Of a DNA stretch of 13,658 bases, positions 1 to 6,716 are shown piece by piece. A program made the position numbers and the translations under genes. This stretch comes from JBAYGJ01 sp041649335 (GTDB lineage Bacteria > Patescibacteriota > Patescibacteriia > UBA10025 > JAHIVO01). Every line of letters starts with the position of its first letter. Position 1 is the first letter of the stretch. The DNA lies in NCBI GenBank assembly GCA_041649335.1, contig JBAZNF010000027.1, positions 1-13,658 on the forward strand, in the 5' to 3' direction. Under the pieces are notes generated by a model, which saw only the letters and a program-made list of their open reading frames with translations, was not told where the DNA came from and did no database searches.

Positions 1-1173
1 CGAGAAAAACAGGGCGTAAAGATCATCCTGACCGGCTGTGTCCTGCCCTATGACCGCGAAAAACTTTTACCCCGATTCGACCTCATCCTGCCAATTAAAG
101 ACCTGGCCACACTGCCGTCCTGGCTTGGCAAGGAAAAAAAGATAAAATGGAAAATCACCAATGCGGATTACCTGGCCTTGCCACACACGCCAGCCAACTC
201 ATTCCAAGCCTTCGTGCCGATTATGACCGGCTGCAATAACTATTGCACGTTCTGTGCCGTCCCGTACACCCGCGGCGAAGAAGCGTCACGGCCGATGACG
301 GAAATCCTGAATGAAGTGTCCAGCCTGGTGAAGCGTGGCTATAAGGAAATCACCCTCCTGGGACAAAACGTCAACGCTTACATCAATCCGGAAAAATACC
401 ATTCCCCGGTCCTGCAAAAAACCCGTTCCCGTGATTTTTGGGCCTTCCGTCCGGAACAGCCGGTCCAGTGGCGGACGGCCACGACAAAAGTCCCCAAAGA
501 CTTTACTGAGCTGCTGAAAAAAATTAACGCTATCCCCGGCGATTTCTGGATCCGCTTTCTGACCTCAAATCCTCAGGACGTATCACCGGAACTTATCAGC
601 ACCCTGCCAAAACTAAAAAAAATGACACCGTATTTCCATTTGCCCATCCAGGCTGGTGACGACGAAATCTTGCGCCGCATGAACCGCCGGCATACCCGGG
701 CCTATTATTTGGATCTCATCAGAAAAATCAGGCGCGCATGGCCGGCAGCGGCAATTACAACTGACGTCATCGTCGGGTTCCCTGGTGAGTCGAGTAAACA
801 GTTCCTGCAGACAGCCAGCCTCATGCGTCAGGTAAAGTACGACATGGCGTACCTGGCCGAATACTCGCCGCGGCCCGGCACCGCCGCTCAGCGTTTTTTT
901 AAGGACAACGTAACAAAAAAAGAAAAAACGAGGCGCAAGGATTATTTGAACGCCATCCTCACCCGAACCGCCCTACAACACAATAAAAGGCTGGTCGGTA
1001 AAACCGTCAGCGTGCTCGTTGAACGGTATGATGCAAGAAAACAGATGAATTCCGGCAAAACGGACACCTTTAAAACGACCCATTTTATCGGCCACAACCT
1101 CGTCGGCCAGTTCGCCAATGTCAAAATAACCAAGGCAACTGCCTGGGGACTGTCCGGGTCAATTGCTCAATAA
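1..1173 (+). CDS. miaB: tRNA-2-methylthio-N6-dimethylallyladenosine synthase (MiaB), 5' end missing
   Basis: MiaB is a radical-SAM iron-sulfur enzyme that adds a methylthio group to i6A37 of tRNAs reading UNN codons. The frame is open from base 1, so the N-terminus lies outside the window; 390 residues are visible. The first residues carry the TGC segment of the UPF0004 (methylthiotransferase) domain. The radical-SAM cluster motif CxxxCxxC is seen as CNNYCTFC at 232-255, followed by LLGQNVNAY, the HLPIQAGDDEILRRMNRRH segment and a C-terminal TRAM-like region starting near HNKRLVGKTVSVLVER. An insert of about 40 residues follows LGQNVNAY, where most MiaB proteins go almost directly into the DFxELL helix. 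The GC-rich stem just after the stop has no T-run on this strand. RimO or MtaB are less likely, given the linker and TRAM sequence. miaA, acting one step earlier on the same base, lies 1.3 kb downstream. Confidence 0.93.
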   Translation, partial: REKQGVKIILTGCVLPYDREKLLPRFDLILPIKDLATLPSWLGKEKKIKWKITNADYLALPHTPANSFQAFVPIMTGCNNYCTFCAVPYTRGEEASRPMTEILNEVSSLVKRGYKEITLLGQNVNAYINPEKYHSPVLQKTRSRDFWAFRPEQPVQWRTATTKVPKDFTELLKKINAIPGDFWIRFLTSNPQDVSPELISTLPKLKKMTPYFHLPIQAGDDEILRRMNRRHTRAYYLDLIRKIRRAWPAAAITTDVIVGFPGESSKQFLQTASLMRQVKYDMAYLAEYSPRPGTAAQRFFKDNVTKKEKTRRKDYLNAILTRTALQHNKRLVGKTVSVLVERYDARKQMNSGKTDTFKTTHFIGHNLVGQFANVKITKATAWGLSGSIAQ

Positions 1174-1209
1174 AAAAACCGCCGCGTGTACTGCTGACGC
1201 GCGACGGTT
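1172..1209 (-). terminator. Intrinsic terminator of the minus-strand membrane protein gene
   Basis: A 10-bp stem (plus-strand arms 1177-1186 and 1200-1209, one G-U pair) with a 13-base loop is followed on the minus strand by seven Ts (plus A-run 1172-1178). The stem begins at the gene's stop codon. It may also stall convergent transcription from miaB, but the plus side has no T-run. Confidence 0.85.
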
Positions 1210-1775
1210 CATGTGAACAACCCTCTGAATATTTCAGTGCACCAGACCCATAATTCATGGAGCCATAGCGGTCCCCAATGCAGGAAAATGTAGGTATTTG
1301 CCACTAACCCGAGAAAAACAGCGAGTTTCAACGGTTTGGGCTTTCGGCTAACCACGATCATGGCGATGCCGAACTTCAGCCCAATACCTGTCAGTCCCGT
1401 CAAAAAGCCGCAACCCAGCAATACTACCCAAAACACAGCCGTGGGTTTCCGGCGATTGGTTAGTTTGCCTATCCATTTTAGGAGCTTATAGAGTTTATGG
1501 CCGATATTCATCCGCAAAAAACGGAAATGGGCTAAAAACTCCCGATCGTGGACGAGCAACCATTTCTCGAGCTGTACCCAAGAATGGACATACCATCCCC
1601 GATAGATGTTCGTACCGATAAAAATGAGAATCAGCTCGACAAATGACGCATGATACGCCAAAGCGATGATAATCAGTTCTATCTGGACAAGCCCCAAAGC
1701 GACGATTATCGGGAAAAAAATGCGGGCGGCGTATTTTCGAAATTCAGGGGGGATTGATGTGAAGAGTTTCTCCAC
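1209..1775 (-). CDS. Small multi-pass membrane protein, function unknown (188 aa)
   Basis: I do not recognise this protein. I place the start at the GTG at 1775, because AAGGAGG (1781-1787) lies five bases upstream; the frame is open further upstream but would run through the neighbouring terminator and the promoter. The product has about four hydrophobic segments: roughly residues 18-40 (FFPIIVALGLVQIELIIIAL), 43-58, 112-135 (a Gly-rich stretch with GCGFLTGLTGIG) and 150-170. A basic, amphipathic middle part (about residues 75-110) should lie in the cytoplasm. The hydrophobic C-terminus is rich in Trp. The gene has its own strong promoter and terminator, so it is probably a single-gene unit. 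No catalytic motif is visible; a small transporter-like or regulatory membrane protein is possible. Confidence 0.8.
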   Translation of the reverse strand: MEKLFTSIPPEFRKYAARIFFPIIVALGLVQIELIIIALAYHASFVELILIFIGTNIYRGWYVHSWVQLEKWLLVHDREFLAHFRFLRMNIGHKLYKLLKWIGKLTNRRKPTAVFWVVLLGCGFLTGLTGIGLKFGIAMIVVSRKPKPLKLAVFLGLVANTYIFLHWGPLWLHELWVWCTEIFRGLFT

Positions 1776-1780
1776 GTATT

Positions 1781-1787
1781 CCTCCTT
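1781..1787 (-). promoter_or_regulatory. Ribosome binding site that fixes a GTG start
   Basis: AAGGAGG on the minus strand, five bases before the GTG at 1775. It moves the start 35 codons inside the longest open frame, whose upstream part overlaps a promoter and a terminator. Confidence 0.85.
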
Positions 1788-1830
1788 AATGTGTTGTAAA
1801 GAGCTTCCCAATCCAATTAGTAAGTTGTTA

Positions 1831-1859
1831 AGTATACACAGTTTTTCTGAATTTGTCAA
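1831..1859 (-). promoter_or_regulatory. Sigma-70-type promoter for the membrane protein gene
   Basis: TTGACA (minus strand, 1854-1859), a 17-base spacer and TATACT (1831-1836), close to consensus. The predicted RNA start is near 1824, giving a leader of about 50 bases before the AAGGAGG site. Confidence 0.85.
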
Positions 1860-1869
1860 TCCTACAGGT

Positions 1870-1902
1870 AAAAAAACCACCAGTCGTAAGGACGCTGGCG
1901 GT
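1870..1902 (-). terminator. Intrinsic terminator of the receiver-like gene
   Basis: Minus-strand stem ACCGCCAG/CTGGTGGT (plus arms 1895-1902 and 1876-1883, one G-U pair) with further pairing of CGT and ACG inside, followed by seven Ts. It lies about 20 bases after the stop at 1922 and just upstream of the next promoter. Confidence 0.85.
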
Positions 1903-1921
1903 CAAAAACAATACACCCACC

Positions 1922-2392
1922 TCATTCTGATACCAAAACGTGATCCAGGATCACTGTTTCGGTCAGGCGACGGAATCGAGCCGCGCTCACCGGCGTCGGG
2001 ACACCGATTGCATACGTGGCGTATTCACCCAGTGAAACATGCTCCTTTTTCCTGGCCAGAAAGCCCAGTATGAAATCCAGGCTTACTATCCGTTCAAACC
2101 CGAAGCGCTTCAGATCCGGCATGAACAACTCGGGATGGGAGGAGACGATAATCAGCGGGGTACCATGGTACAGTAGGTTGACTTCGCTGAAAAACAACAG
2201 TTCCTGTGCGCTCCGGTCAGAGTCAGCCAAGTGCAGCCGTTCCAGCTCCAGGATAATGAGGCTGAACTGCCTCGGCGAATAACAGTACGAGAGGGCGACT
2301 GACGGGTCGGCGATGGCCATCACCGGCATGCCCTCAAGCATCCCGGCCAGGTGGTGCGCGCCGGTTTGCTCATACAAAAAAAGTTGGGACAT
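1922..2392 (-). CDS. Receiver-like protein lacking the phosphorylation site (156 aa, unknown role)
   Basis: The start is the ATG at 2392, with GGAGGGAG upstream; a longer frame begins at 2458 but would run through the divergent promoter region. The product alternates hydrophobic strands and helices in the manner of a response-regulator receiver fold: MSQLFLYE, PVMAIAD, FSLIILELERL, TPLIIVSSHPELF, FERIVSLDFILGFLARKK. In a true receiver the third strand ends in the phospho-Asp; here the equivalent stretch LIILELE has Glu, and the usual acidic pair after strand 1 and the Lys after strand 5 are not evident. I therefore call it a pseudo-receiver-like fold with modest confidence. About 40 C-terminal residues follow with no DNA-binding motif that I can recognise. 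It is divergent from miaA and has its own terminator. It could also be an unrelated alpha/beta protein. Confidence 0.6.
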   Translation of the reverse strand: MSQLFLYEQTGAHHLAGMLEGMPVMAIADPSVALSYCYSPRQFSLIILELERLHLADSDRSAQELLFFSEVNLLYHGTPLIIVSSHPELFMPDLKRFGFERIVSLDFILGFLARKKEHVSLGEYATYAIGVPTPVSAARFRRLTETVILDHVLVSE

Positions 2393-2409
2393 GCGTATCT
2401 CCCTCCGAT

Positions 2410-2439
2410 TTGGTTTTTGATGTACAATGTCTGTATATA
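2410..2439 (+). promoter_or_regulatory. Candidate promoter for miaA-hpf
   Basis: TTGGTT (2410-2415), an 18-base spacer and TATATA (2434-2439) would start RNA near 2446, about 20 bases before the miaA ATG. The -35 is imperfect. The -10 sits in a self-complementary TGTATATACA shared with the opposite strand. Confidence 0.4.
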
Positions 2440-2468
2440 CACTACTCCGATTTAACACCTCTTGTCAA
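2439..2468 (-). promoter_or_regulatory. Candidate promoter for the receiver-like gene
   Basis: Minus-strand TTGACA (2463-2468), an 18-base spacer and TAGTGT (2439-2444). The -35 box is perfect but the -10 is weak, and the nearby palindrome TGTATATACA (2432-2441) offers other choices. The -35 overlaps the miaA start codon, so the two divergent units would compete. Confidence 0.35.
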
Positions 2469-3358
2469 TGACCAAACCACCACTCATCACCATTGTCGGC
2501 CCGAACGCGTCAGGGAAAACGTCCCTGTCCATCAGCCTGGCGAAAAAATTCAACGGCGAGGTCATTTCCGCAGATTCGCGACAGGTCTACCGGGGCATGG
2601 ACATCGGCACCGGCAAGGCCACTCGCCGCGAACAGCGCATTATCAAACACTACCTCCTCGATGTGGCCGACCCGAATCGCGATTTCAACGTGGCCCATTT
2701 CAAAAAAAAAGCTACTCGGGCTATTGAACAAATCCTGGCCAAAGGCAAACTCCCCTTTCTCGTGGGCGGGACGGGCTTTTGGATCCGGTCCATTATTGAC
2801 AACCTGGATTTGCCGGCAGTCAAACCAAATGTAACGCTCCGGCGCCGGCTGGGGCAAAAAACAGCCTCCGAGCTTTTTTTGATGTTAAAAAAACTTGACC
2901 CGGTACGGGCCCGCACGATTGACCGTCATAACCCGTACCGGCTCATCCGGGCCATTGAGATCATAAAAACCACGGGCAAAAAGGTACCCGCCCTGAAAAA
3001 ATCCTCCCCCTACCGCGTAGTACTGTTGGGCGTCACCCATTCCCTGCCCAACCTGTACGCGCGCATCGACAGGCGCCTTAGCCAACGGCTGAAGCAGGGC
3101 TTGGTCAAGGAAGTCTCACGATTGCACCGGCAAGGCGTCAGTTGGCGAAGGATGCACGACATCGGCCTGGAATACCGCTATGTCAGCCTCTACCTTCGTG
3201 GTAAAATGAATAAACCGGACATGGTCGCGCAATTGAAAAACGCCATTCACCATTACGCCAAACGCCAAATAACCTGGTTCAGGCCTGACAGCCGGATCCA
3301 TTGGATAACAACGCAAAAACAAGCCGAAAAATTAATCAACAATCATTTACGAACATGA
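2468..3358 (+). CDS. miaA: tRNA dimethylallyltransferase (MiaA)
   Basis: MiaA transfers a dimethylallyl group from DMAPP to N6 of A37 in tRNA, giving i6A, the substrate of MiaB. The 296-residue product matches the family length. Visible motifs: P-loop GPNASGKT at 11-18; DSRQVYRGMDIGTGKAT at 36-52, the conserved substrate/Asp loop; GGTGFWIRSI at 100-109 (usually GGTGLYIRAL); NPYRLIRAIEI at 155-165; and YAKRQITWFR at 263-272. I chose the ATG at 2468, which puts the P-loop at the usual distance; a TTG two codons upstream is in frame. No Shine-Dalgarno site is visible, so the short leader may be read weakly. The stop overlaps the hpf ATG (ATGA), which suggests coupled translation. Confidence 0.95.
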   Translation: MTKPPLITIVGPNASGKTSLSISLAKKFNGEVISADSRQVYRGMDIGTGKATRREQRIIKHYLLDVADPNRDFNVAHFKKKATRAIEQILAKGKLPFLVGGTGFWIRSIIDNLDLPAVKPNVTLRRRLGQKTASELFLMLKKLDPVRARTIDRHNPYRLIRAIEIIKTTGKKVPALKKSSPYRVVLLGVTHSLPNLYARIDRRLSQRLKQGLVKEVSRLHRQGVSWRRMHDIGLEYRYVSLYLRGKMNKPDMVAQLKNAIHHYAKRQITWFRPDSRIHWITTQKQAEKLINNHLRT

Positions 3359-3672
3359 AACTCATCATCAGTGCCAAGGATTTCAGGGTCAATCAATGGT
3401 TAAAGGATTACGTAACCAAGAAAATGGAAAAACTGGAGAAACTCCTTCCTGAAACTGTTGATGCCAAAGTAGAGCTCGACCATGACCATAACCAGCATAC
3501 CGGCCTGGTCTACCGTGCGGAGGCGTCCGTCACCTTAGGGGGCAAGACCATCAAAGCCGGCGAAAAAGGGATCACTATGGAGGCGGCCATCGACTTGACC
3601 GTGCCGAAACTTGTGGCCCAGGTGAAAAAATTCAAGGACAAACGGCAGACTTTGCAGAGGCGCGGAAAATAA
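3355..3672 (+). CDS. hpf: Ribosome hibernation promoting factor / RaiA family (short form)
   Basis: A short ribosome-associated inhibitor of the HPF/RaiA (YfiA) family, which binds the 30S decoding region in slow growth and silences or pairs ribosomes. The 105-residue product starts MKLIISAKDF, the first strand of the beta-alpha-beta-beta-beta-alpha fold, continues with helix LKDYVTKKMEKLEKLLP, strands DAKVELDHDHN and YRAEASVTLGG, and a final amphipathic helix with a basic tail. It lacks the C-terminal dimerisation domain of long HPF. The ATG overlaps the miaA stop by four bases and has no separate ribosome site, so it is probably translated by re-initiation after miaA. An in-frame ATT/TTG region upstream lies inside miaA and is not a credible start. 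Confidence 0.88.
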   Translation: MKLIISAKDFRVNQWLKDYVTKKMEKLEKLLPETVDAKVELDHDHNQHTGLVYRAEASVTLGGKTIKAGEKGITMEAAIDLTVPKLVAQVKKFKDKRQTLQRRGK

Positions 3673-3701
3673 AAAAGCCCGCCTGATCCCAAGCGAGCCT
3701 T
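3671..3701 (-). terminator. Terminator of pyrC, convergent with hpf
   Basis: An imperfect stem (plus arms about 3675-3682 and 3693-3701, with one bulge and one mismatch) is followed on the minus strand by six Ts. A second small perfect hairpin, AAACGA/TCGTTT (3705-3710 and 3718-3723), overlaps the pyrC stop codon. The plus strand has no T-run after the stem, so termination of hpf is less certain. Confidence 0.65.
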
Positions 3702-3721
3702 ACTAAACGAACTTCTGTCGT

Positions 3722-4774
3722 TTAATGAATAACGCGCCAGTTTAGCGTCTCTCCGGCGCAGAGCGGGATGACCGTATCCGTACCGAACGGTACCTCGGCC
3801 GGTACCTCCCACGGTTCACGGACCAGCGTAATCATTTCCGTCAGGCGTGGCAGCCCATAAAAGTCTCCGCCGTACAGGCTGGAAAATCTATCCAACTTCT
3901 CAAGCGCCCCAGCCGCCTCGAAGGCTTGCGCGTACAGTGACAACGCGCACGGCGCAGAAAAACATCCGGCACATCCGCAAGCCGTCTCTTTGGCGAACCT
4001 GGCGTGCGGCGCACTGTCCGTCCCAAGGAAAAACTTGGGACTGCCGCTGGTGGCAGCTGACACCAACGCCTGCTGGTGCGGTACGGCCCGTTTGAGTACC
4101 GGCCGGCAAAACAGATGCGGCCTGATCCCCCCGATAAACAGGTCATTCCGGCTGTACAGCAGGTGCTGCGGCGTAATAGTCGCGGCCACCGTCTCCGGTG
4201 ACGATAACACGAAGTCTACAGCTTCTTTGGTCGTGACATGTTCGACTACGACCTTCAGATCCGGAAATTTCTCCACGATCGGCGCCAGTACGGTGTCGAT
4301 AAACACCCGTTCGGCGTCAAAAATGTCCACTCCCGGATGGGTCGCTCCCGTCACTTCGCCGTGGACGGACAATGCCAGTTTCTGCCGCTGCATTTCCTCG
4401 AAAACCGCGTACAGGCGGGAAATGTCGCTGACACCGCCGGCCGAACCCGTTGTGGCGTTCTGCGGATACAATTTCGCCGCAATGACAAAATCAGTCTGGG
4501 CTGCGTCAAATATGACGCGCCGCGTCGTTGCCTGCGTCAGGTACACCGTCATGTACGGTATAAACCTGGAATTTTCCGGCAATACGGCGAGGATCTGTTC
4601 CCGATAAATACGGGCTTGGGCTGCGGTAACGACCGGCGTAGGCAGATTGGGCATGACCAAAGCTCGGGCAAAATGCAGAGCGGTATGCCGTACGACATCC
4701 TGGAGTACGTCTCCGGTACGGAAATGGACATGCATATCACTGGGCCGTCCGATCAACAGTTCATTGTTCATCAT
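3722..4774 (-). CDS. pyrC: Dihydroorotase, class II (E. coli PyrC type)
   Basis: This zinc amidohydrolase closes N-carbamoyl-aspartate to dihydroorotate, the third step of UMP synthesis. At 350 residues it has the length of E. coli PyrC, and its motifs follow that enzyme in order: DMHVHFR with metal ligands His15 and His17; MPNLPTPVVT at 41-50; AAKLYPQNATT with the carbamylated Lys101; SVHGE with His138; EHVTTKEA with His179; TPQHLLYSRN; GGIRPHLFC; GTDSAPHA with the catalytic Asp253; and the Cys-containing CGCAGCFSAP loop. Two adjacent ATGs (4774 and 4771) follow AGAGGTG; either may be used. It is divergent from the HsmA-like gene. The next pathway enzyme, pyrD, lies 1.9 kb away on the same strand but in a separate unit. 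Confidence 0.96.
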   Translation of the reverse strand: MMNNELLIGRPSDMHVHFRTGDVLQDVVRHTALHFARALVMPNLPTPVVTAAQARIYREQILAVLPENSRFIPYMTVYLTQATTRRVIFDAAQTDFVIAAKLYPQNATTGSAGGVSDISRLYAVFEEMQRQKLALSVHGEVTGATHPGVDIFDAERVFIDTVLAPIVEKFPDLKVVVEHVTTKEAVDFVLSSPETVAATITPQHLLYSRNDLFIGGIRPHLFCRPVLKRAVPHQQALVSAATSGSPKFFLGTDSAPHARFAKETACGCAGCFSAPCALSLYAQAFEAAGALEKLDRFSSLYGGDFYGLPRLTEMITLVREPWEVPAEVPFGTDTVIPLCAGETLNWRVIH

Positions 4775-4837
4775 GGCACCTCTTTTTTGAAACGGTTATC
4801 AAAGATCAATTACTTTTTTTTATCATAGATATGTACA

Positions 4838-4866
4838 TTTGACAACAGCGTACAACCGTTTGACAA
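4838..4866. repeat. Two TTTGACAA direct repeats in the divergent pyrC / HsmA-like gap
   Basis: TTTGACAA occurs at 4838-4845 and 4859-4866, exactly 21 bases apart, which is two helical turns. The second copy holds the -35 box of the plus-strand promoter. The first could be a second -35 (with poor -10 GACAAT) or, with the second, a regulator site. No clear pyrC promoter is seen on the minus strand in this 151-base gap. Confidence 0.5.
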
Positions 4867-4888
4867 TCATTTGATTATTACCTACTAT
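4860..4888 (+). promoter_or_regulatory. Sigma-70-type promoter for the HsmA-like gene
   Basis: TTGACA (4860-4865), a 17-base spacer and TACTAT (4883-4888). RNA would start near 4895, about 30 bases before the ATG, with GGAGGG at 4915-4920. Confidence 0.8.
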
Positions 4889-4925
4889 TAACCAATTACA
4901 TTCTGCAAACTGTTGGAGGGATCAC

Positions 4926-5561
4926 ATGCTCATTCCCATACTCCTGATACTCTCGGCCTGCCTTCTCTACACAATCGCGATTTGGACCGAACAAGCCCAA
5001 GGCAGCTTAAAAACCCGGCATATTTTTCTGTTCGGACTCGGATTCCTGGCTGACATCCTCGGCACCTCAGCAATGTTCGCCCGGGCCAGCCAATACGCAT
5101 CCGGCGTTAGCTTGCACGGAATCTGCGGCAACCTGGCCCTGTGCATCATGGCGCTCCACGCGGTCTGGGCGGTCTGGGCGCTGCTGAAACACGGACGGAC
5201 CGCCGCGCTGTTCAACCGATTTTCCCCGTACGCCTGGTGCCTGTGGATGGTCGCTTTCCTGACCGGTATCCCCACCCTTAACCAAAGGTTGTGGATCGTG
5301 CCAATCGTCGTCTGGTGTTTGTTCGTGTATTTCAATGCCCTGACACAGGAACACCGCGGGGAAATCCGGATCATGACGGTACCGATCAAGGCCTGCTCTG
5401 AACTGCTGGCTGAACGTCATCATAATTTCGTTCACGGCGCCATATATCTGATTTGCTGGTGGATACTCTCCCCAATTGCATCACTCGTATGGTGCCTCCT
5501 TCTCGGTGTACTATGGCTGGCAGTCCAGACATTTGCTCATACCAGCACTGCGCGCAAGTAA
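4926..5561 (+). CDS. HsmA (TIGR03987)-like integral membrane protein with C-terminal extension
   Basis: The first 120 or so residues resemble the HsmA/TIGR03987 family of small membrane proteins: MLIPILLILSACLLYTIAIW, FGLGFLADILGTSAMF and the LHGICGNLALCIMALHAVWA segment, with two conserved-looking His residues in or beside a membrane helix. The function of that family is not known to me. The product has about six hydrophobic stretches, near 3-20, 33-50, 65-88, 103-118, 122-137 and 170-202. The part beyond about residue 140, including a polar loop with AERHHNFVHG and the last hydrophobic region, goes beyond the family core as I remember it. GGAGGG lies five bases before the ATG. It is a single-gene unit with its own promoter and strong terminator. 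Confidence 0.75.
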   Translation: MLIPILLILSACLLYTIAIWTEQAQGSLKTRHIFLFGLGFLADILGTSAMFARASQYASGVSLHGICGNLALCIMALHAVWAVWALLKHGRTAALFNRFSPYAWCLWMVAFLTGIPTLNQRLWIVPIVVWCLFVYFNALTQEHRGEIRIMTVPIKACSELLAERHHNFVHGAIYLICWWILSPIASLVWCLLLGVLWLAVQTFAHTSTARK

Positions 5562-5563
5562 CG

Positions 5564-5592
5564 ACAGGATTCCGACCGGAATCCTGTTTTTT
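5564..5592 (+). terminator. Strong intrinsic terminator of the HsmA-like gene
   Basis: A perfect 10-bp stem, ACAGGATTCC/GGAATCCTGT (5564-5573 and 5578-5587), with loop GACC and six Ts ending at 5592. The T-run overlaps the stop codon of the convergent gene. Confidence 0.95.
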
Positions 5593-6649
5593 AATATAAA
5601 CGGGCGCGGTTGGACGGGAAGGTCACTACTTTAGTAATGTCAGTTTCTGCCAGGAGGTACTGGAATATCCGCGACATCCCGAATCCGCAACCGGCGTGCG
5701 GGACCGAGGGGTATGTTTTTAGCATATGCATGTACCAAGCGAATCCGAGTTCCGCCTGGCCGTCTTTCTCTTTCAGCCGCTTGAACATCAGGGAGTTGAA
5801 CAGCCGGTCACGAAACTCTTCGTACCGCCAGACCCGGGCTGCCGAGCCGACGCACTCCCCGCCGTAGGGCACGATACAGTCCGCGCTGAGGACGTGTTCA
5901 GGGTCATTCGGGTCGGGCAGCATGTTGAAAAACTTGATCGCTTTGTCATCCGGATCCTTCTCCAGGATTTTTTTCATCCGTTCGGACTCCGGGTTCGGGT
6001 ACCGGGTGATGAAAATCGGACCGTTACCGTGGTTTTTTATCAGCTCGCGCTCTCCGGCAGAGGAAATGTCATCGCCCCACGTCAATCCGAGCTCATCGAT
6101 AGCTTCGCGGTACAACAGCTTAGGGAATACCTGCGGATGCTTTTCAAGATGCGCCAAATCCTCCGGTAAGCCGTATGCGGTCCGTTCGGAAGGCTGTACC
6201 GTGCGGACCGCCCCGACCAGCGCGTTCATGTACCCCTCTATCTCAGCCAGCAACTCATCAAAAGTCCCGTGGAACTCGATCTCCACCATCTCGAATTCCG
6301 TCAGATGGCGCGTATCTACCGCACTTTCCGCCCGGGCTGACGGCCCGACGCAATACAATTTCGGCAAACCGCCCTGCCCCAGGAGTGACTCAAGGTATAA
6401 CTGCCCCGTCTGGGCGAAATAGGCTTTCTTGTGCTGCGGACCATTGTCCGTATCCATGCTGAACCAGCGCTCATTACCATCAACATTGATCTCGAACAGG
6501 GTGTCGATATTTTCACAGGCTCCGCTAGCCGGGACGATACGCGGAACCGTCACGCGTTTGAAGCCTCGTTGCCTCAAATGTTTTTCCCCGGCCTGTATCA
6601 TCAGGTCGGCAAACGAAATTGTTTTCAAATTCGGCGAGTAAAATTCCAT
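5591..6649 (-). CDS. Asparagine synthetase / AsnRS-like class II catalytic domain without anticodon-binding domain
   Basis: The 352-residue product is the class II aminoacyl-tRNA synthetase core of the AspRS/AsnRS group. It starts at SPNLKTISFADLMIQAG, then GFKRVTVPRIVPASGACEN (motif 1 area), FAQTGQLYLESLL, motif 2 SARAESAVDTRHLTEFEMVE at 104-123, FITRYPNP, VLSADCIVPYGGECVGSAAR (in place of AsnRS GEIIGGSQR), and motif 3 GCGFGMSRIFQYLL at 320-333, ending FPSNRARLY. The roughly 100-residue OB-fold anticodon domain at the N-terminus of true AsnRS/AspRS is absent. Archaeal asparagine synthetase (AS-AR) has the same layout and makes Asn from Asp and ammonia with ATP, so that is my first choice; a tRNA-modifying or other amino-acid-activating paralogue remains possible. 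Motif 3 has Ser before Arg where AsnRS has Glu. No Shine-Dalgarno site is seen. It lies 49 bases behind pyrD and may be co-transcribed. Confidence 0.78.
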   Translation of the reverse strand: MEFYSPNLKTISFADLMIQAGEKHLRQRGFKRVTVPRIVPASGACENIDTLFEINVDGNERWFSMDTDNGPQHKKAYFAQTGQLYLESLLGQGGLPKLYCVGPSARAESAVDTRHLTEFEMVEIEFHGTFDELLAEIEGYMNALVGAVRTVQPSERTAYGLPEDLAHLEKHPQVFPKLLYREAIDELGLTWGDDISSAGERELIKNHGNGPIFITRYPNPESERMKKILEKDPDDKAIKFFNMLPDPNDPEHVLSADCIVPYGGECVGSAARVWRYEEFRDRLFNSLMFKRLKEKDGQAELGFAWYMHMLKTYPSVPHAGCGFGMSRIFQYLLAETDITKVVTFPSNRARLY

Positions 6650-6686
6650 AATGAAATATGGTTAATTGATTAATCCGTTAATAATG

Positions 6687-6716
6687 TATACCTGGGAGCT
6701 AATGCGCCCAGGTATA
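6687..6716. repeat. Perfect 10-bp inverted repeat spanning the pyrD stop codon
   Basis: TATACCTGGG (6687-6696) and CCCAGGTATA (6707-6716) are perfect complements with a 10-base loop that holds the pyrD TAG. The downstream minus-strand sequence is AT-rich but has no clean T-run, so it is a weak or conditional terminator, or an RNA-stabilising hairpin, ahead of the AsnRS-like gene. Confidence 0.7.

Noticed and set aside
3990..4607. 205-codon plus-strand frame opposite pyrC
   Set aside because: It is a shadow of pyrC, which has complete family motifs; the opposite frame has no ribosome site or known motif.
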